Below are positions 47,701 to 60,999 of a stretch of 64,000 nt of DNA, piece after piece; the stretch's first letter is position 1, and every line of letters starts with the position of its first letter. The notes below the pieces were generated by a model. It had not been told where the DNA came from, searched no databases, and saw nothing but the letters and a program-made list of their open reading frames with translations. Position numbers and translations under genes: made by a program. This DNA comes from Thinopyrum elongatum (lineage: Eukaryota > Streptophyta > Magnoliopsida > Poales > Poaceae), in assembly GCA_011799875.1 (NCBI GenBank), contig CM022302.1:524100228-524164227 (forward strand), in the 5' to 3' direction.

Positions 47701-50700
47701 TCGTCTTAGAACCGCCGGGGGGGAGGGGACAACACACCTGCATGGCCAAGGCCCCATGCATATGCATCGGAAGTGGTGGTGTGTGTTGTATGTGTAATAC
47801 CAACCTCACGTCCTTTGACGTGACACATGCCTCACGACCACACAGCATGACGGCGGGAACGTCGACGACCTGCTGCGTTCGTGCCGAGGCGAGACTGGTC
47901 TTCGTGGGTGATCCTGTGGACAGAACGGGTTATTAGAACTTGGGTACTGGTCATCATCGTCGACACCTGTCCATACACGAAGAAGTGCATTGTTCACCGT
48001 GTGGCCTACCCCCTCTGGTGCCAGTCCAATCCCCTAGACTCGGGGCCATTGGTGTCATCGATCTGGACCGCCAGAGGGGGGGACCCTGTGCATACGGTCC
48101 CCATGTATGCATGAATGCGGGTGAGGTGTGAAAACCACCACATCCTTATGAACTCCCAAACAACAGACGGGGGAACTTCAGTGGTTGAAGTGGTTCTGCG
48201 AGACAGTCTTCGGCGGCGAACCGATAAAAAGCTTATATAGGTACATTATTATCGACGACCATGTCAACACGAAAGGAGCAAGAGTAAAGGGACCCTCGTT
48301 GCTAGGTCGCCCAGCACTCCTTTCCGGCACAGGTGCTCGGTCTCGTAGAACGGGGGCCAATCTGATAGCCGACAAATGTAAAATGTAGGGTGCCAGGATA
48401 AAACACCAAATATAACATAATCAGAGCAACAGTACGTCATATCCCCTTTCTGCCGATCTCTGAAGGTATGCGCAAATGCTTGACCTTCTAATTTTTGTTC
48501 CTCATTTGTGTTTTTGTTTGGCACTCTCTTTTTGTTATGTCTGATATTCAAATGTTTTTATGATGACTCATTGAAAATGCCATGACGTTTTGATAGAACT
48601 TTTTCTATGAAATGACTTTTTGAATGACTTATAACTATGTGTTTTGGGCTAGACTTTGTTCAAACTCACTTTAAAGACTAGTCAGAAAAAACATGAGAAC
48701 GTGACCTACGTCGACATGAAGAAGAGGTATGTCACCGTGGGCTAACCCTCCTCTCGGTGCCAAGGTCACTACCCTAGACCACCGGAAGCCACCGATGGGT
48801 CCTCGGTCTGGAACTTCACCACGTGGGTGAGTGGGGACCACACTGCATGCGCAGGACCCATCATATGCATGCAATGTGTTGTGTGTTGCTTTTAAATAAC
48901 CTACGCACTCCTTGACGTACATGCGTCAGCGAACCACATCAGACCGGCGGGACGTCGAGACGCGCTGCGTCGTCCGCGAGACCGAGTCTTCGGTGGCTGA
49001 TCCTTGACAGACGTGCTTAGACTTGGTCTGGTCTCTCGCGACGACCTGCCTAACATGAAGAAAGCTTTGTTCACCCGGGTGCCTACCCCCTCCTACACCC
49101 CTCTCGTGGCCTGTGTCAACGCCCTAGACCGCGGGTGCAACGGATTGGTCTCGTCTCGGTCTGAAACTGCCCAGGGGGGGAGGGGGGACCCCCCTTGCAT
49201 GCGGCAAGGCTCCCATGCATTGCATGCAATTGGGTGGGTGTTGTTTGGAATACTACGCACGTTGCCATTGACGTGACACACTGCCTCATGCAACCACAGA
49301 CGGGCGGGAGACGTCTGGGACCGGACTGCGTTCGTCCGCTGTAGACGCGGACGTCTTCGTGGGCGATCCTGTGTACGAACGGGCTTAGACTTGGTTGTCA
49401 ACCGTCGGGATGACCCCTGCACGTAACACGGAGAAGCAGTTGGTTTACACGTGGCAGCTACACCCCATCTCGGGCCGGCAATCCCTAAACCATCCGGGGC
49501 CACGGATGGGTGCTCGATCTTGAAACCCAGGCGGGGGGGGCCGCCCCTGTCATGCACAGGCCCATGCACTATGCATGCAACAGGGTGGGTGTGTTGTTGA
49601 ATAACCTTACCTACCACGGCCTTGACGTGACACCTGCCTCATCGAACCACACTCGACGGGGCGGAACGTACGAGGACCGCTGCGTTGTCATGCAGACCGA
49701 GGGGGGGGGTGGCTTGGGGCTGGGGTGGGCGATCCTGTCACGAATCGGGGCCTTAGACTCGGTTGTCCATCTCGCGATGACCTGCTGTAACACGAGAAGC
49801 AGTTGTTCACGCGTGGTCCTACCCCCTCTCGGTTGCCGGCCAATGCCCTAGACCGCCGGGGGCCACCGGATGGTGCTCATCTGTAGAACACGGAGAGGCC
49901 ATTCTGAAAGCTAGAAAACAAGACGGTAACTAATAATGTTGGTAAGGTTTTGCCAGCATGGAAGAAAACAAAAAGTATAAGACATATTATCGAGAATGCA
50001 CCAAAGGGAGAAGAGAAAGTTCTAGGTTTGGCCCTCTCTTGCCGAAGTGGACTCTCGGTAAAGGTGGGCATTGCCGAAGCCGAAAATCGTACCCTGTAAC
50101 CACTGCTCTATTCTTTATTTTCCTTCTAATTTGTGTTTTTTTTTGGCACTCTCTTTTTGTATCTGATATTTCAAATGTTTTTTCACTAGACTTTGAAATG
50201 CATGACTTTTGATGAACTTTTTTCTATGAAAAATGACTTTTTGATGACTTTCTATATATGGTTTTGGGCTAGATTTGTTCAAAACTCAACTTTAAGACTG
50301 TAAAGTAAAAACATGAGACGGTGACCTGCGTAACACGAAGAAGCAGGTATTCACCGTGGGCTAACCCGTCTCTCGGTGCCGGTCAACGCCCTAGACCGTC
50401 CGGCAGCCACCGATGGGTCCTCGGTCTAGAAACCGCCCAAGGGGGGAGGGGGGACCACACTCAGCGCATGCCCCATGCATATGCTGCAAGTGGGTGGTGT
50501 GTTGTTGGAATAACCTACGCATGTCCTTGACGTGACACATGCCTCACGAACCACATGGGCGGAACGTCGAGGACCGGCTGCGTTCGTCCGCAGACCGAGT
50601 CTTCGGTGGGCGATCCTGTGACAGAACAGGCTTAGACTTGGCTGTCTGTCACTCGCGACAACCTGCCGTAACAACGAAGAAGCATTGTTCACCGTGGCCT

Positions 50701-53700
50701 ACCCCCTCTCGGTGCTGGTCAAACGCCCTAGACACCGCCGGGGCACCGGATGGGTTCCTCTTTGGAAACCGCCCGAGGGGGGAGGGGGGACCAACCTGCA
50801 TGCGCAAGGCCCCATGCATATCATGCAAATGGGTGGTGTGTTGTTGAATACACCTCCCATGTCCTTGCGTGACATATGCTCACTAACCACTCAGACGCCG
50901 GGAACGTCGAGACCCGTTGCGTTTCGTCTGCGAGACCGAGTCTTCGGTGGCGATCCTGTGGAAACGGGCTTAGACTTGGTGTTGTTCATCTTCCGACGAC
51001 CTGCCGTAACACGAAGAAGCGTTGTTTACCGTGGCCTACCCCCCTCTCGGTGCCCGGTCAATGCCCCTAGACCCGGAGGCCACGGATGGGTGCTGGTCTG
51101 TAGAACCGCCCGAGGGGGGGAGGGGGGGGACCACAACGCATGCGCAAGGCCCCATGATATGCATGCAAATGGGGTGGTGTGTGTTGGAATAACCTAACGC
51201 ACGTCTTGTGACACTGCCTCACGAACCACAAGACGGGCGGGAACGTCGAGGACGCGGCTGCGTTCGTTCGCGAGACCGATCTTCGGTGGTGCGATCCTGA
51301 CGATGGCTTAGACTTGGTCGTCATCTCGCACGACCTGCCAGAACACGAAGGAAGCAGTTGTTTCACCGTGACTACCCCCCTTCGGTCGTTCAACGCCCTA
51401 TACGCCGGGGCCACGGATGGTGCTCGTCTTGTAGAACCGTCCCGAGGGGGGAGGGGACCACACCTACAGCGCAAGGCTCCATGCATATGCATGCAATGGG
51501 TGGTTGTGTTGGAATAACCTAGACGCACGTGCTTGACGTGACACATGCCTCACGAACCACACATAGGGCGGGAACGTAGGACCACTGCGCTCGTCCACGA
51601 GACAGATCTTCGGTGGGCGATCCTGTGACAGAACGGGCTTAGACTGGTCTGTCATCTCGGGACGACCTGCCGTAACACGAAGAAGCAGTTTGTTCACCTG
51701 GCCTACCCCCTTCGCGGTGCCGGTCAATGCCTTAGAACGCCGGGGCCACCGGATGGGTGCTCGGTCTTAGAACCGCCCAGGGGGGGGGGCCACACCCCTG
51801 CGCCAAGCCCATGCTATATGCATGCAAATGGGTTGTGTGTTGTTGGAATAACTATCGCACGTCCTGACGTGACACCATGCCTCACGAACCACACAGACGG
51901 GCGGAACGTCGAGGACCGCGTGTTTGTCCACAGACCGATGTCTTTGGCGATCCTATGACAGAACAGGCTTAGACTTGGTCTGTCATCTCGCGATGACCTA
52001 GCCTTAACCCGAAGAAGCATTGTTCACGTGGCCTACCCCCTCTCGGCGCGGTCACACCCTAGACCCCGGGGCCACGGATGGTGCTCGGTCTGTCAACCGG
52101 GCGAGGGCCCATCGAAAAGCATGAAAACAACGGTAATATAATGTGGTAAGGTGGTTTGCCAAGCATGGAAGACAAACAACAACATATAAGAATTATCGAG
52201 AATGCACAAAGGAGAAGGAAGTTCTAGTTGGCCTCTTTGCCGAGAGTGACTCTCGGTAAAGGTGGGCATGCGAGAGCCGAATCGACCCCGGTAACCACTG
52301 CTCTAATTCTTTATTTTCCTTCTATTTGTGTTTGTTTGGCACTCTCTTTTTGTATGTGATATTCAATGTTTTATGACTAGACTTTGAAAATGCCATGACT
52401 TTTGATAAAGATTTTTTCGATGAAATAGACTTTTTGATGACTTATATATATGTTTTGGGCTAGATTGTTCAAAACTCACCTTTAAAGACTGTAATTAAAA
52501 ACATGAGACGGTGCCTCCCGTAACACAAGAAGCAGTATTCACCGTGGGCTACCCCTCTCTCGGTGCCGTCAACGCCCTAACCGCCGGAGCCACCGGTGGG
52601 TCTTGATCCGAAACCCCCGAGGGGAGGGGGGACCACACCTGATGCGCAAGCCCCATGCTATGCATGCAAGTGGGTGGTGTGTGTTTTGGTAATCAACCTA
52701 CGCACTCCTTGACGTGCACATGCCTCACAACCCATACACAGAAGGGCGGAACGTCGGGACGGCTGGCGTTCGTTACGCGAGCGACAGTCTTGTGGGGATC
52801 CTGTGACAGAACGGCTTAGACTTGGTCTTTCATCGTCGACGACCTGCCGTAACACAAGAAGGCAGTTTTCATTCACCGTGGCCTACCCCCTCTCGGTGCC
52901 GGTCAAGCCCTAGATCCTGCCGGGGGGCCACACGATGGGTTCTCCTGATATGGACCAGCCCGAGGGGGAGAGGTACCACAGCCTGCATGCACAAGAAGTC
53001 CCTAAGACATTACGCCACAAAGGGTGAATAGAATTGTGTTTGGCTTCTTGGAATAACTTACCAGTCCGTTGCGTGAGCATGCCAAAGCCAAATCGGGGAC
53101 CTCGGACCCTGCTACTATCGTTATCCGATGCATTGTGGTCTTTAATGGCTCTTTGGATCGATCTCATGTTGACAGACTGAAGGCCTTTGAGAACTTTTCG
53201 ATGCTTTGGACTAAAAAGTTTGGCTATGCAAATCACTTCAGACGTACAAGAACCTAGACGTTTGACTGCCGTAACACGAAGGCAGTGTTTCACCGTTGCC
53301 TACCTACCCCTCCTCGGCCTGGTCAGCCCTAGACCGCCGGCGCCAACTGGATGGGTTTCGATCTGTAGAACCGCCCGAGGGGGTGAGGGGGGACCACACC
53401 TGCATGCGGCAGCCCCATGCATATTCATGCAAGTGGGGTGTGTATTGTTGATGAAATCCTCGCACGTCCTTGACGTGACACATGGCTCACACTCACACAG
53501 ACAACGAGGCGGACGTCTGAGGCCGGCTGCGTCGTCCGCAGCCGAGTTCTTCGGTTGGGATCTGTGATCAGAACTGGCTTAGCACTTGGTCTGTCATCTC
53601 GCAGAACACCTGCCGTACAACAGAAGAAGCAGTTGTTCACCCGTGTGCCTACCCCCTCTCAGGTGCCGGTCAACACCCTAGACTTCCGGTGGCCACCGGA

Positions 53701-55990
53701 TGGTGCCCTCGGTCTTGAACCGCCCAGGGGTATGGGGGCGCCACCTCATGCGCAGGCCTCCACTGCATATCATGCAAATGGGTTGGTGTGTTTGGATAAC
53801 TAACGCACGTCTTGACGTGACAACATGCCTCACGAACACCGAACGGGCGGGAACGTCGAGGACCGGCTGCTTGTCCTGAGTCTGAGTCTTCGGTTGCCGA
53901 ATCTCCTGTGACATAGAAATGGGTTTTAGACTTGGTCTGTCATCTCGCGACAACCTGGCCATAACACGAAGAAGCAATTGTTCAACATTGGCCTAACCCG
54001 TCGTCGGTGCCGGTCAATGCCGTAGACCATCGTGGGCCACGGATGGGTGCCTCGGTCTGTAAACGCCCAAGGGGGGAGGGGGACTACACCTGCATGCGCA
54101 TAGGCCCACTGCACTTCATGCAAATGGGTGGTTGTTGTTTCTGGAATAACCTACGCACGTCCTTGACATGACACATGCCTCACGAACCACCAGACGGGGC
54201 GGGAACGTCGAGGACCGTCTGCGGTCGTCGCCGCGAGACCGAGCCCGTCTTCGGTGGCGATCCTTGACAGAACGGGCTTAGACTTGGTATGTCATCTCGC
54301 GACGACCCTGCCGGTAGCACGAAAGAAGCAGTTGTTTTCACCGTGGCCTACCCCCCTCTTCGGTGCCCGGTCAACGCCCTAGACCGCCGGGCCATCCACC
54401 TGATGGGGCTCGGTGTGTAAGAACCGCCCCGAGGGCCGGGAGGGGGGTGACCACACCTGCATGCGCAAGGCGCCTGCATATGCAATGTCAAATGGGTGTG
54501 GTTGTTGGAATAACCTACGCACGTGCTTGACGTGACCCATGCCTCACGAACCACACAGACGGGTGGGACGTCGAGGACCGACTGCGTTCATCCGCGGAGA
54601 CTGAGTCTCGTGGGCGATCCTGTGACGAATGGGCTTAGACTTGGTCTGTCATCTCGCGACGACCTGGCCGTAACACGAAGAGCAATTGTTTCACCCGTGG
54701 CCTACCCCGTCTCGGTGCCGGTCATGCCCTACACCGTCGGGGCCACCGGATGGGTGCTCATCTTTAGAACCGCGCCGAGGGGGGGGGGGGTGGGGGGGGG
54801 GGGACCACACCTGCATGTGCCAGCCCCATGCATATGCATGCAAATGGGTGGTGTGTTGTTGGAATACCTACACACGTCCTTGACATGACACATGCCTCAC
54901 GAACCACACAGACGGTGCGGGAACGTTAGGAACCGGCTGCGTTCGTCCGCGAGAACCGAGTCTTTCGGTGGGCGATCCTTGACAGAATGGGCTTAGACTT
55001 GGTATGTCATCTCGCGACATCCTGCCGTAACACAAGAAGCAGTTGTTCACCGTGGCCTACCCCCCTTCGGTGCCGGTCAACGCCCTAGACCGCCGGGGCC
55101 ACAGGTGGGTGCTCGGTCTGTAGAACTGGGCGAGGCCATCTGAAAAGCAGAAAACAACACGGTAACATAATGTGGTAAGTGGTTTGCCAAGCATGAAAAA
55201 ACAACAACAAAAAGTATAAAACATATTATCGAGAATGCACACAAAGTGAGAAGTACAATGTTTTAGGTTGGCACCTCTTTCGCGAGAGTGACCCTCGGTA
55301 CAGGTGGGCATTGCGATAGCCGGCAATCGACCCTCGGTAACCACTGCTGTAATTCTTTATTTTCCTTCTATTTGTGTTTTTATTTGGCACTCCTCTTTTG
55401 TAACTCATATTTCAAATATTTTTATGACTAGACTTTGAAAATGCCATGACTTTTGGTGAACTTTTTCTATGAAAATGACTTGTTATGACTTATATATATA
55501 TGTTTTGGGCTAGATTTGTTCAAAACTCCAACTTTAAAGACCTGTAAAGTAAAAACATGAGAACGGTGACCTGTCGTAAACAAGAAGCAGGTACTCACAG
55601 TGGGCTAATACCTCTCTCGATGCCGGTCAAACGCCCTAAGACCTTGTGCCGGAGTCCACCGGATGGTCCTCGATCTGGAAACCGCCAGAGGGGGGAGGGG
55701 GACCACACCTTCATGCGTAAGGCCCCATGCATATGCCTGCAAGTGGTGGTGTGTTGTTGGAATAACCTAACGCACGTCCTTGAACGTGACACATGCCTCC
55801 GAACCACACAGATGGGCGGCAACGTCGAGGACCGGCTTGCGTTCGTTCCCGCGAGACTGATCTTCGGTGGGTGATCCTGTGACAGAACATGCTAGACTTG
55901 GACTGTCATCCTCGCGACGACCTGCCGTAACACGAAGAAGCAGTTGTTCACCGTGGCCTACCCCCTCTCGGTGCAGGTCAACGCCCTAGA
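44740..55990 (+). repeat. Copy 3 of array blocks 1-6 and monomers A-H
   Basis: Degraded palindromes near 44,755, 46,018, 47,307, 50,040, 52,240 and 55,280 match the spacers of the other copies; that of block 4 is lost in the corrupted stretch at 48.1-48.5 kb. Monomers A-F begin about 53,270, 53,595, 53,955, 54,302, 54,660 and 55,018 without a gap. Confidence 0.8.
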
Positions 55991-58900
55991 CCGCCGGGGC
56001 CACCGGATGGGTTCTCGATATGGAAACCGCCCGAGGAGGGGAGAGGGGACCAGACCTGCATGCGCAAGGCCCCATGCATACACATGCAAATGGGTGGTGT
56101 GTTGTTGAAATAACCTACGCATGTCCTTGGCGTGACATATGCCTCACAAACCACGCAGACATGCGGGAACGTCGACGACCGGTTGCGTTCGTCCGCGAGA
56201 CCGAGTCTTCGTGGGCGATCCTGTGACAGAACGGGCTTAGACTTGGTCTGTCATCTCACGACGACCTGGCGTAACACGAAGAAGCAGTTGTTCACTGTGG
56301 CCTACCTCCCCTCTCGGTGCCGGTCAATGCACTAGACCGCCGGAGCCACCGGATGGGTGCTCGGTCTGTAGAACCGCCCGAGGGGGGAGGGGGGATGACA
56401 CCTGCATGCACAAGGCCCCATGCATATGCATGCAAATGGGTGTTGTATTGTTGGAATAACCTACGCACGTCCTTGACATGACACATGCCTCACGAACCAC
56501 ACAGACGGGCGGGAACGTCGAGGATCGGCTGCGTTCGTTCGCGAGACCGAGTCTTCGGTGGGCGATCCTATGGCACAACGGGCTTAGACTTGGTCTGTCA
56601 TCTCGCTACGACTTGACGTAACACGAAGAAGCAGTTGTTCACCGTGGCCTACCCCCTCTCGGTGCCGGTCAACGCCCTAGATCGCCGGGGCCACCGGATG
56701 GGTGCTCGGTGTGTAAAACCACCCGAGGCCGTGAGGGGGGACCACACCTACATGCGCAAGGCTCCATGCATATGCATGCATATGGGTGGTGTGTTTTGGA
56801 ATAACCGACGGACGTGCTTGACGTGACACATGCCTCACGAACCACACATATGGGTGGGAACGTCGAGGACCGACTGGTTTCGTCCACGAGCCGATCCTTT
56901 CGGTGGGCGATCCTGTGACAGAATGGCTTAGACTTGTCTGTCATCTCGTGACGACCTGCGTAACACGTAAGAAGCATTGTTCACCGTGGCCTACCGCACC
57001 TTCTCGGTGCCGTCAATGCCCTAGACCGTGGGGCCACCGGATGGGTGCTCGGTCTTTAGAACTGCCCGAGGGGAGAGGGTGGACCACAAAACTACAGTGC
57101 CAGGCCCCCCATGCATATGCATGCAAATGGGTGGATTGTTGTTGAATACTTACACACGTCCTTGACGTGACACATGCCTCTGAACCCACACAGACGGGCA
57201 GGAACGTCGAGGACAGGCTACGTTCATGCCGCGAGACGTGTCTTGGAGGGCGATCCTATGACAGAACGGGCTTAGACTTGGTCTGTCATCTCGCGATGAC
57301 CTAGCCGTAACACGAAGAAGCATTTGTTCACCGTGGCCTACCCCCTCTCGGCGCCGGTCAACCCCCAGACCGCCGGGGCCACCGGATGGGTGCTCGGTCT
57401 TAGAACGGGCGAGGCCATCTGAAAAGCAGAAAACAACACGGTAACTATAATGTTGAAGGTGGTTTGCCAAGCATGGAAGACACAAACGAAAAATTTATAA
57501 GACATATATCGAGATGCGCACAAAGGAGAAGAGAATGTTCTAGTTGGCACTCTCTTTGCCGAAGTGACCCTTCTCGGTAAAGGTGGGCATTGCCGAGGCC
57601 GCAATCGACCCTCGTAACCACTGCTCTAATTTTTTATTTCCTTCTATTTGTGTTTTTTATTTGGCACTCTCTTTTTGTACTGATATTTCAAATGTTTTCA
57701 TGACTAACTTTGAAAATGCCATGACTTTGAAAAAAAAATTCTATGAAAATGACTTTTTGATGACTTATATATATGGTTTTTGGGCTAGATTGTTCAAACA
57801 CAACTTTAAAGACTTAAAGTAAAAAACATGAGATAGGTGACCCGCCGTAACACAAAGAAGCAGCTATTCAACCGTGGGCTACCCTCTCTCGGTGCCGTTC
57901 AATGCCCTAGATCGCCGGAGCCACGGATGGGTCTCGGTCCTAAACCCGCCCGAGGGGGGGGGAGGGACCACACCTGTCATGCGCAAGGCCCCATGCATAT
58001 CCTGGCAAGTGGGTGGTGGTGTGTTTTGTAATAACCTACGCACGTCCTTGACGTACACATGCCTCCCGACCGCATATACAGCGGGAACGTCGAGGACTGG
58101 CTGCGTTCGTCCGTCAGATCTAGTCTTCGGTGGGGTGATCTTGACAGAACGGGATTAGACTTGGTCTTTCATTCTCGCGACGACCTGACGTAACACAAGA
58201 AGCAGTTGTTCACCGTGGCCTACCCCTCTTGGTGCGGTCAACGCCTTAGACCCCGGTCCATCGAAAGGGTGCTCGGTCTGTGAACGCGGGTGAGGGCCAT
58301 CTGAAAAGCAGAAAACAAGACGGTAACTATATGTTTTAAGGTGGTTTGCCAAGCATGGAAGAAAACAACAAAAAAAGTTAAGACATATTATCGAGAATCA
58401 CACAAAGGGAGAAAGAAACTTGTAGGTTTGGCACTTCTTTTTGCCGACAGTACTCTCGGTAAAGGTGGGCATGCCGAGAGACCGACAATCGACCTCGGTA
58501 CCATGCTCTAATTCTTTATTTCCATCTATTTGTGTTTTTATTTGGCACTCACTTTTTGTGATCTGATATTTCAAATGTTTTATGACTAGATTTGAAAATG
58601 CATGACTTTGATGAACTTTTTCTATGAAAATGACTTTTTGATGACTTAATAATATAATGTTTGGGCTAGATTTGTTCAAAACATCACTTAGACTGTAAAG
58701 TAAAAACATGAGAACGTTGACCTGCCGTAACACGAAGGCAGGTATTCACGTGGGCTATACTCTCTCGGTGCGGTCAACGCCCTAGACCGCCGGAGCCAAC
58801 CGGATGGGTCCTCGGTCTGAAACCACCCGAGGGGTGAGGGGGGGGGACCACACCTGCATGCGCAAGGACCCCATGCATATCATGCAAGTGGGGTGTGTGT

Positions 58901-60724
58901 TGTGAAATCCTACGCACGTCCATTGACGACACAGCTCACAACCACACGACAGAGGCGGGAGCGTCGAGGACCGGCTGCGTTCGTCGCAGACCGAGTCTTC
59001 GGTGGGCGATCCTGTGACAGAACTGGCTTAGACTTGGTCTGTCATCTCGCGACGACCTGCCGTAAACAAAGAAGCATTGTTCACCGTGCCTACCCCCTCC
59101 GGTGCCGGTCAACAACCCTAGATCCGGGGCCACGGATGGGTCCTCGGTCTGGAAACCGCCCAGGGGAGGGGGACCCACCTCATGCGCAGCCCTTGCTATC
59201 ATGCAAGTGGGTGGTGTGTTTTGGAATAACTACGCACGTCCTTGACGTGACACATGCCTCACGAACACGAGACGGGCGGGAACGTCGAGGACCGGCTGCG
59301 TTGTCCATGAGACCGAGTCTTCTGCCGATCCTGTGACAAACGGGCTTAGACTTGGTCCTGTGATCTCGCGACGACCTGGCCGTACACTAAGAAGCAGTTG
59401 TTCACCGGGCCTACCCCTCTCGGTGCCGGTCAACGCCCAGACCGCCGGGCCACCGGATGGGTCTCGATCTGGAAACCACCCGGGGGGAGGGGGGACCTGA
59501 CCTGCATGCGCAAGGCTCCATGCGTATGCATGCAAATGGGTGGTGTTGTTGTTTAATAACCTACGCACGTCCTTGACCTGGACACATGCCTCACCACCCC
59601 ATAGACGGCGGAACGTCGAGGACCGCTGCGTTCGTCCATGAGACCGAGTCTTCGGTGGGCGATCCTATGACAGAACGGGCTTAGACTTGGTATGTTCATC
59701 GCGCATGACCTGCTGTAACACGAAGAAGCAGTTGTTATAGTGGCTACCCCTCTCGGTGCCGGTCACGCCTAGACCGCGGGGCCAACGGATGGGTGGCAGT
59801 CTGAGAACCGGGCAAAGGCCATCGAAAAGTAGAAAACAAGACGGTAATTATAATGTTAAGGTGGTTTGCCAAGCATGAAGAAAACAACAAACAGTATAAG
59901 ACAAATTATCAAGAATGCACACATCTTGCCGAGAGTGACTCTCGGTAAAGGTGGGCATTGCCGAGAGCCGGCAATCGACCCTCGGTAACCACTGCCGTAA
60001 TTCTTTATTTTCCTTCTATTTGTGTTTTATTTGGCACTCTCTTTTGTATCTGATATTTCAAATGTTTTATGACTAGACTTGAAAATGCCATGACTTTTAT
60101 GAACTTTTTTCTATGAAAATGACTTTTTGATGACTTATATATATGTTTTGGGCTTAGATTTGTTCAAAACTCAACTTTAAGGACTGTAAAGTAAAACATG
60201 AGAACGGTGACTGGTCCGTACACGAAAGAAGCAGGTATTCATGTGGGCTACCTTCTTCCTCGGTCCGGTCAACGCCCTAGACCGCCGAGCGACCGGATGA
60301 GTCCTCGGGCTGGAAACCGCCGAGGGGGAGGGACCACACCGCATGCGCAAGCCCCATGCATATGGCATGCAAGTGGGTGGTGTATGTTTTAAAAACAACC
60401 TACGCACGTCCTTGACGTGACACTGCCTCACGAACCACACGATGGGCGGGAACGTAGAGGACCGGACTGCGTTCGTCCGCAAGACCGAGTCGTCGGTGGG
60501 CGATCCTGTGACAGAACGGGCTTAGACTTGGTCTGTCATCTCGCGACGACCTGCCGAACTACACACGAAGCAGTTGTTCACCCTGGCCTACCCCCTCTCG
60601 GTTGTCGTCAACGCCCTAGACTGCCGGGGGCCACGGAGGGTCCCGGTCTGGAAAACCGCCCAAGGGGGGAGGGGGGACCACACCTGCATGCGCAAGGCCC
60701 CATGCACTAGTCATGCAATGGGTA
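55991..60724 (+). repeat. Array continuation beyond monomer H
   Basis: Clean to about 56,870 and then noisy. Spacers lie at about 57,405-57,838, 58,285-58,720 and 59,805-60,210, with palindromes near 57,556, 58,442 and 59,935. Monomers between them number two to four per group. The last monomer stops at about 60,724. Confidence 0.85.
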
Positions 60725-60999
60725 GTTGGAAAAACAATACAAGACATATGTCAACTTGTGACCTTCTGTCAGTGACCCTGAAGAATTGGGTCATAAATCT
60801 ACGACCATTTGAGACCATTGGTCAAAAGTTGTTCGGGGGCTCCAAACCCTAAACTATAACGACCATTTTGGTCGAACAGGTCGTAATTTCCTTAGACAAA
60901 ATGGTCGTAAAGCAAACAATACTGGCCTGCTGCTCTTATTTCTAGCTGATAACGACCAAATAGATGGTCATAGCCTTGTAAATTGTGGTGCATTGCTTT

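Larger units (their letters stand above)
41447..55990. other. Copy 3 of the block (probable assembly duplicate)
   Basis: Starts with the same TGTCTCTTCTCC junction. It repeats the transposase gene, blocks 1-6 and then monomers A-H in unbroken order, with the highest indel density of the three copies. It reaches the point equivalent to 41,446 at 55,990 and reads on. Two subsegments (about 48,130-48,480 and 52,985-53,265) are barely recognisable. Confidence 0.85.
12247..60724 (-). mobile_element. CACTA (En/Spm-type) DNA transposon with giant subterminal array
   Basis: The left terminus CACTACTGGAATTTTC lies at 12247, preceded by ATG as the possible 3-bp target duplication. Subterminal palindromes of the form GCCGAGAGTGACTCTCGG recur from 12.3 kb to 59.9 kb. 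An En/Spm-family accessory transposase gene lies at 14,135-16,970 on the minus strand, so the left terminus is the 3' end of the element. To the right is an array of spacers and ~345-bp monomers that belongs to its 5' subterminal side. The matching right terminus (CCAGTAGTG) was not found. The element sequence stops at about 60,724, where another CACTA family begins. No TnpD-type catalytic transposase was recognised. The apparent length is inflated by assembly duplication (see findings). Confidence 0.75.

Noticed and set aside
14366..55990. Genuine recent segmental triplication
   Set aside because: Shared junction errors, read-through of the cut points, kilobase-scale switches in indel density and a duplicated seam fit gap filling better. 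It is kept only as the alternative.
17447..60700. CRISPR-like array
   Set aside because: Long direct repeats without short unique spacers, in plant nuclear DNA.
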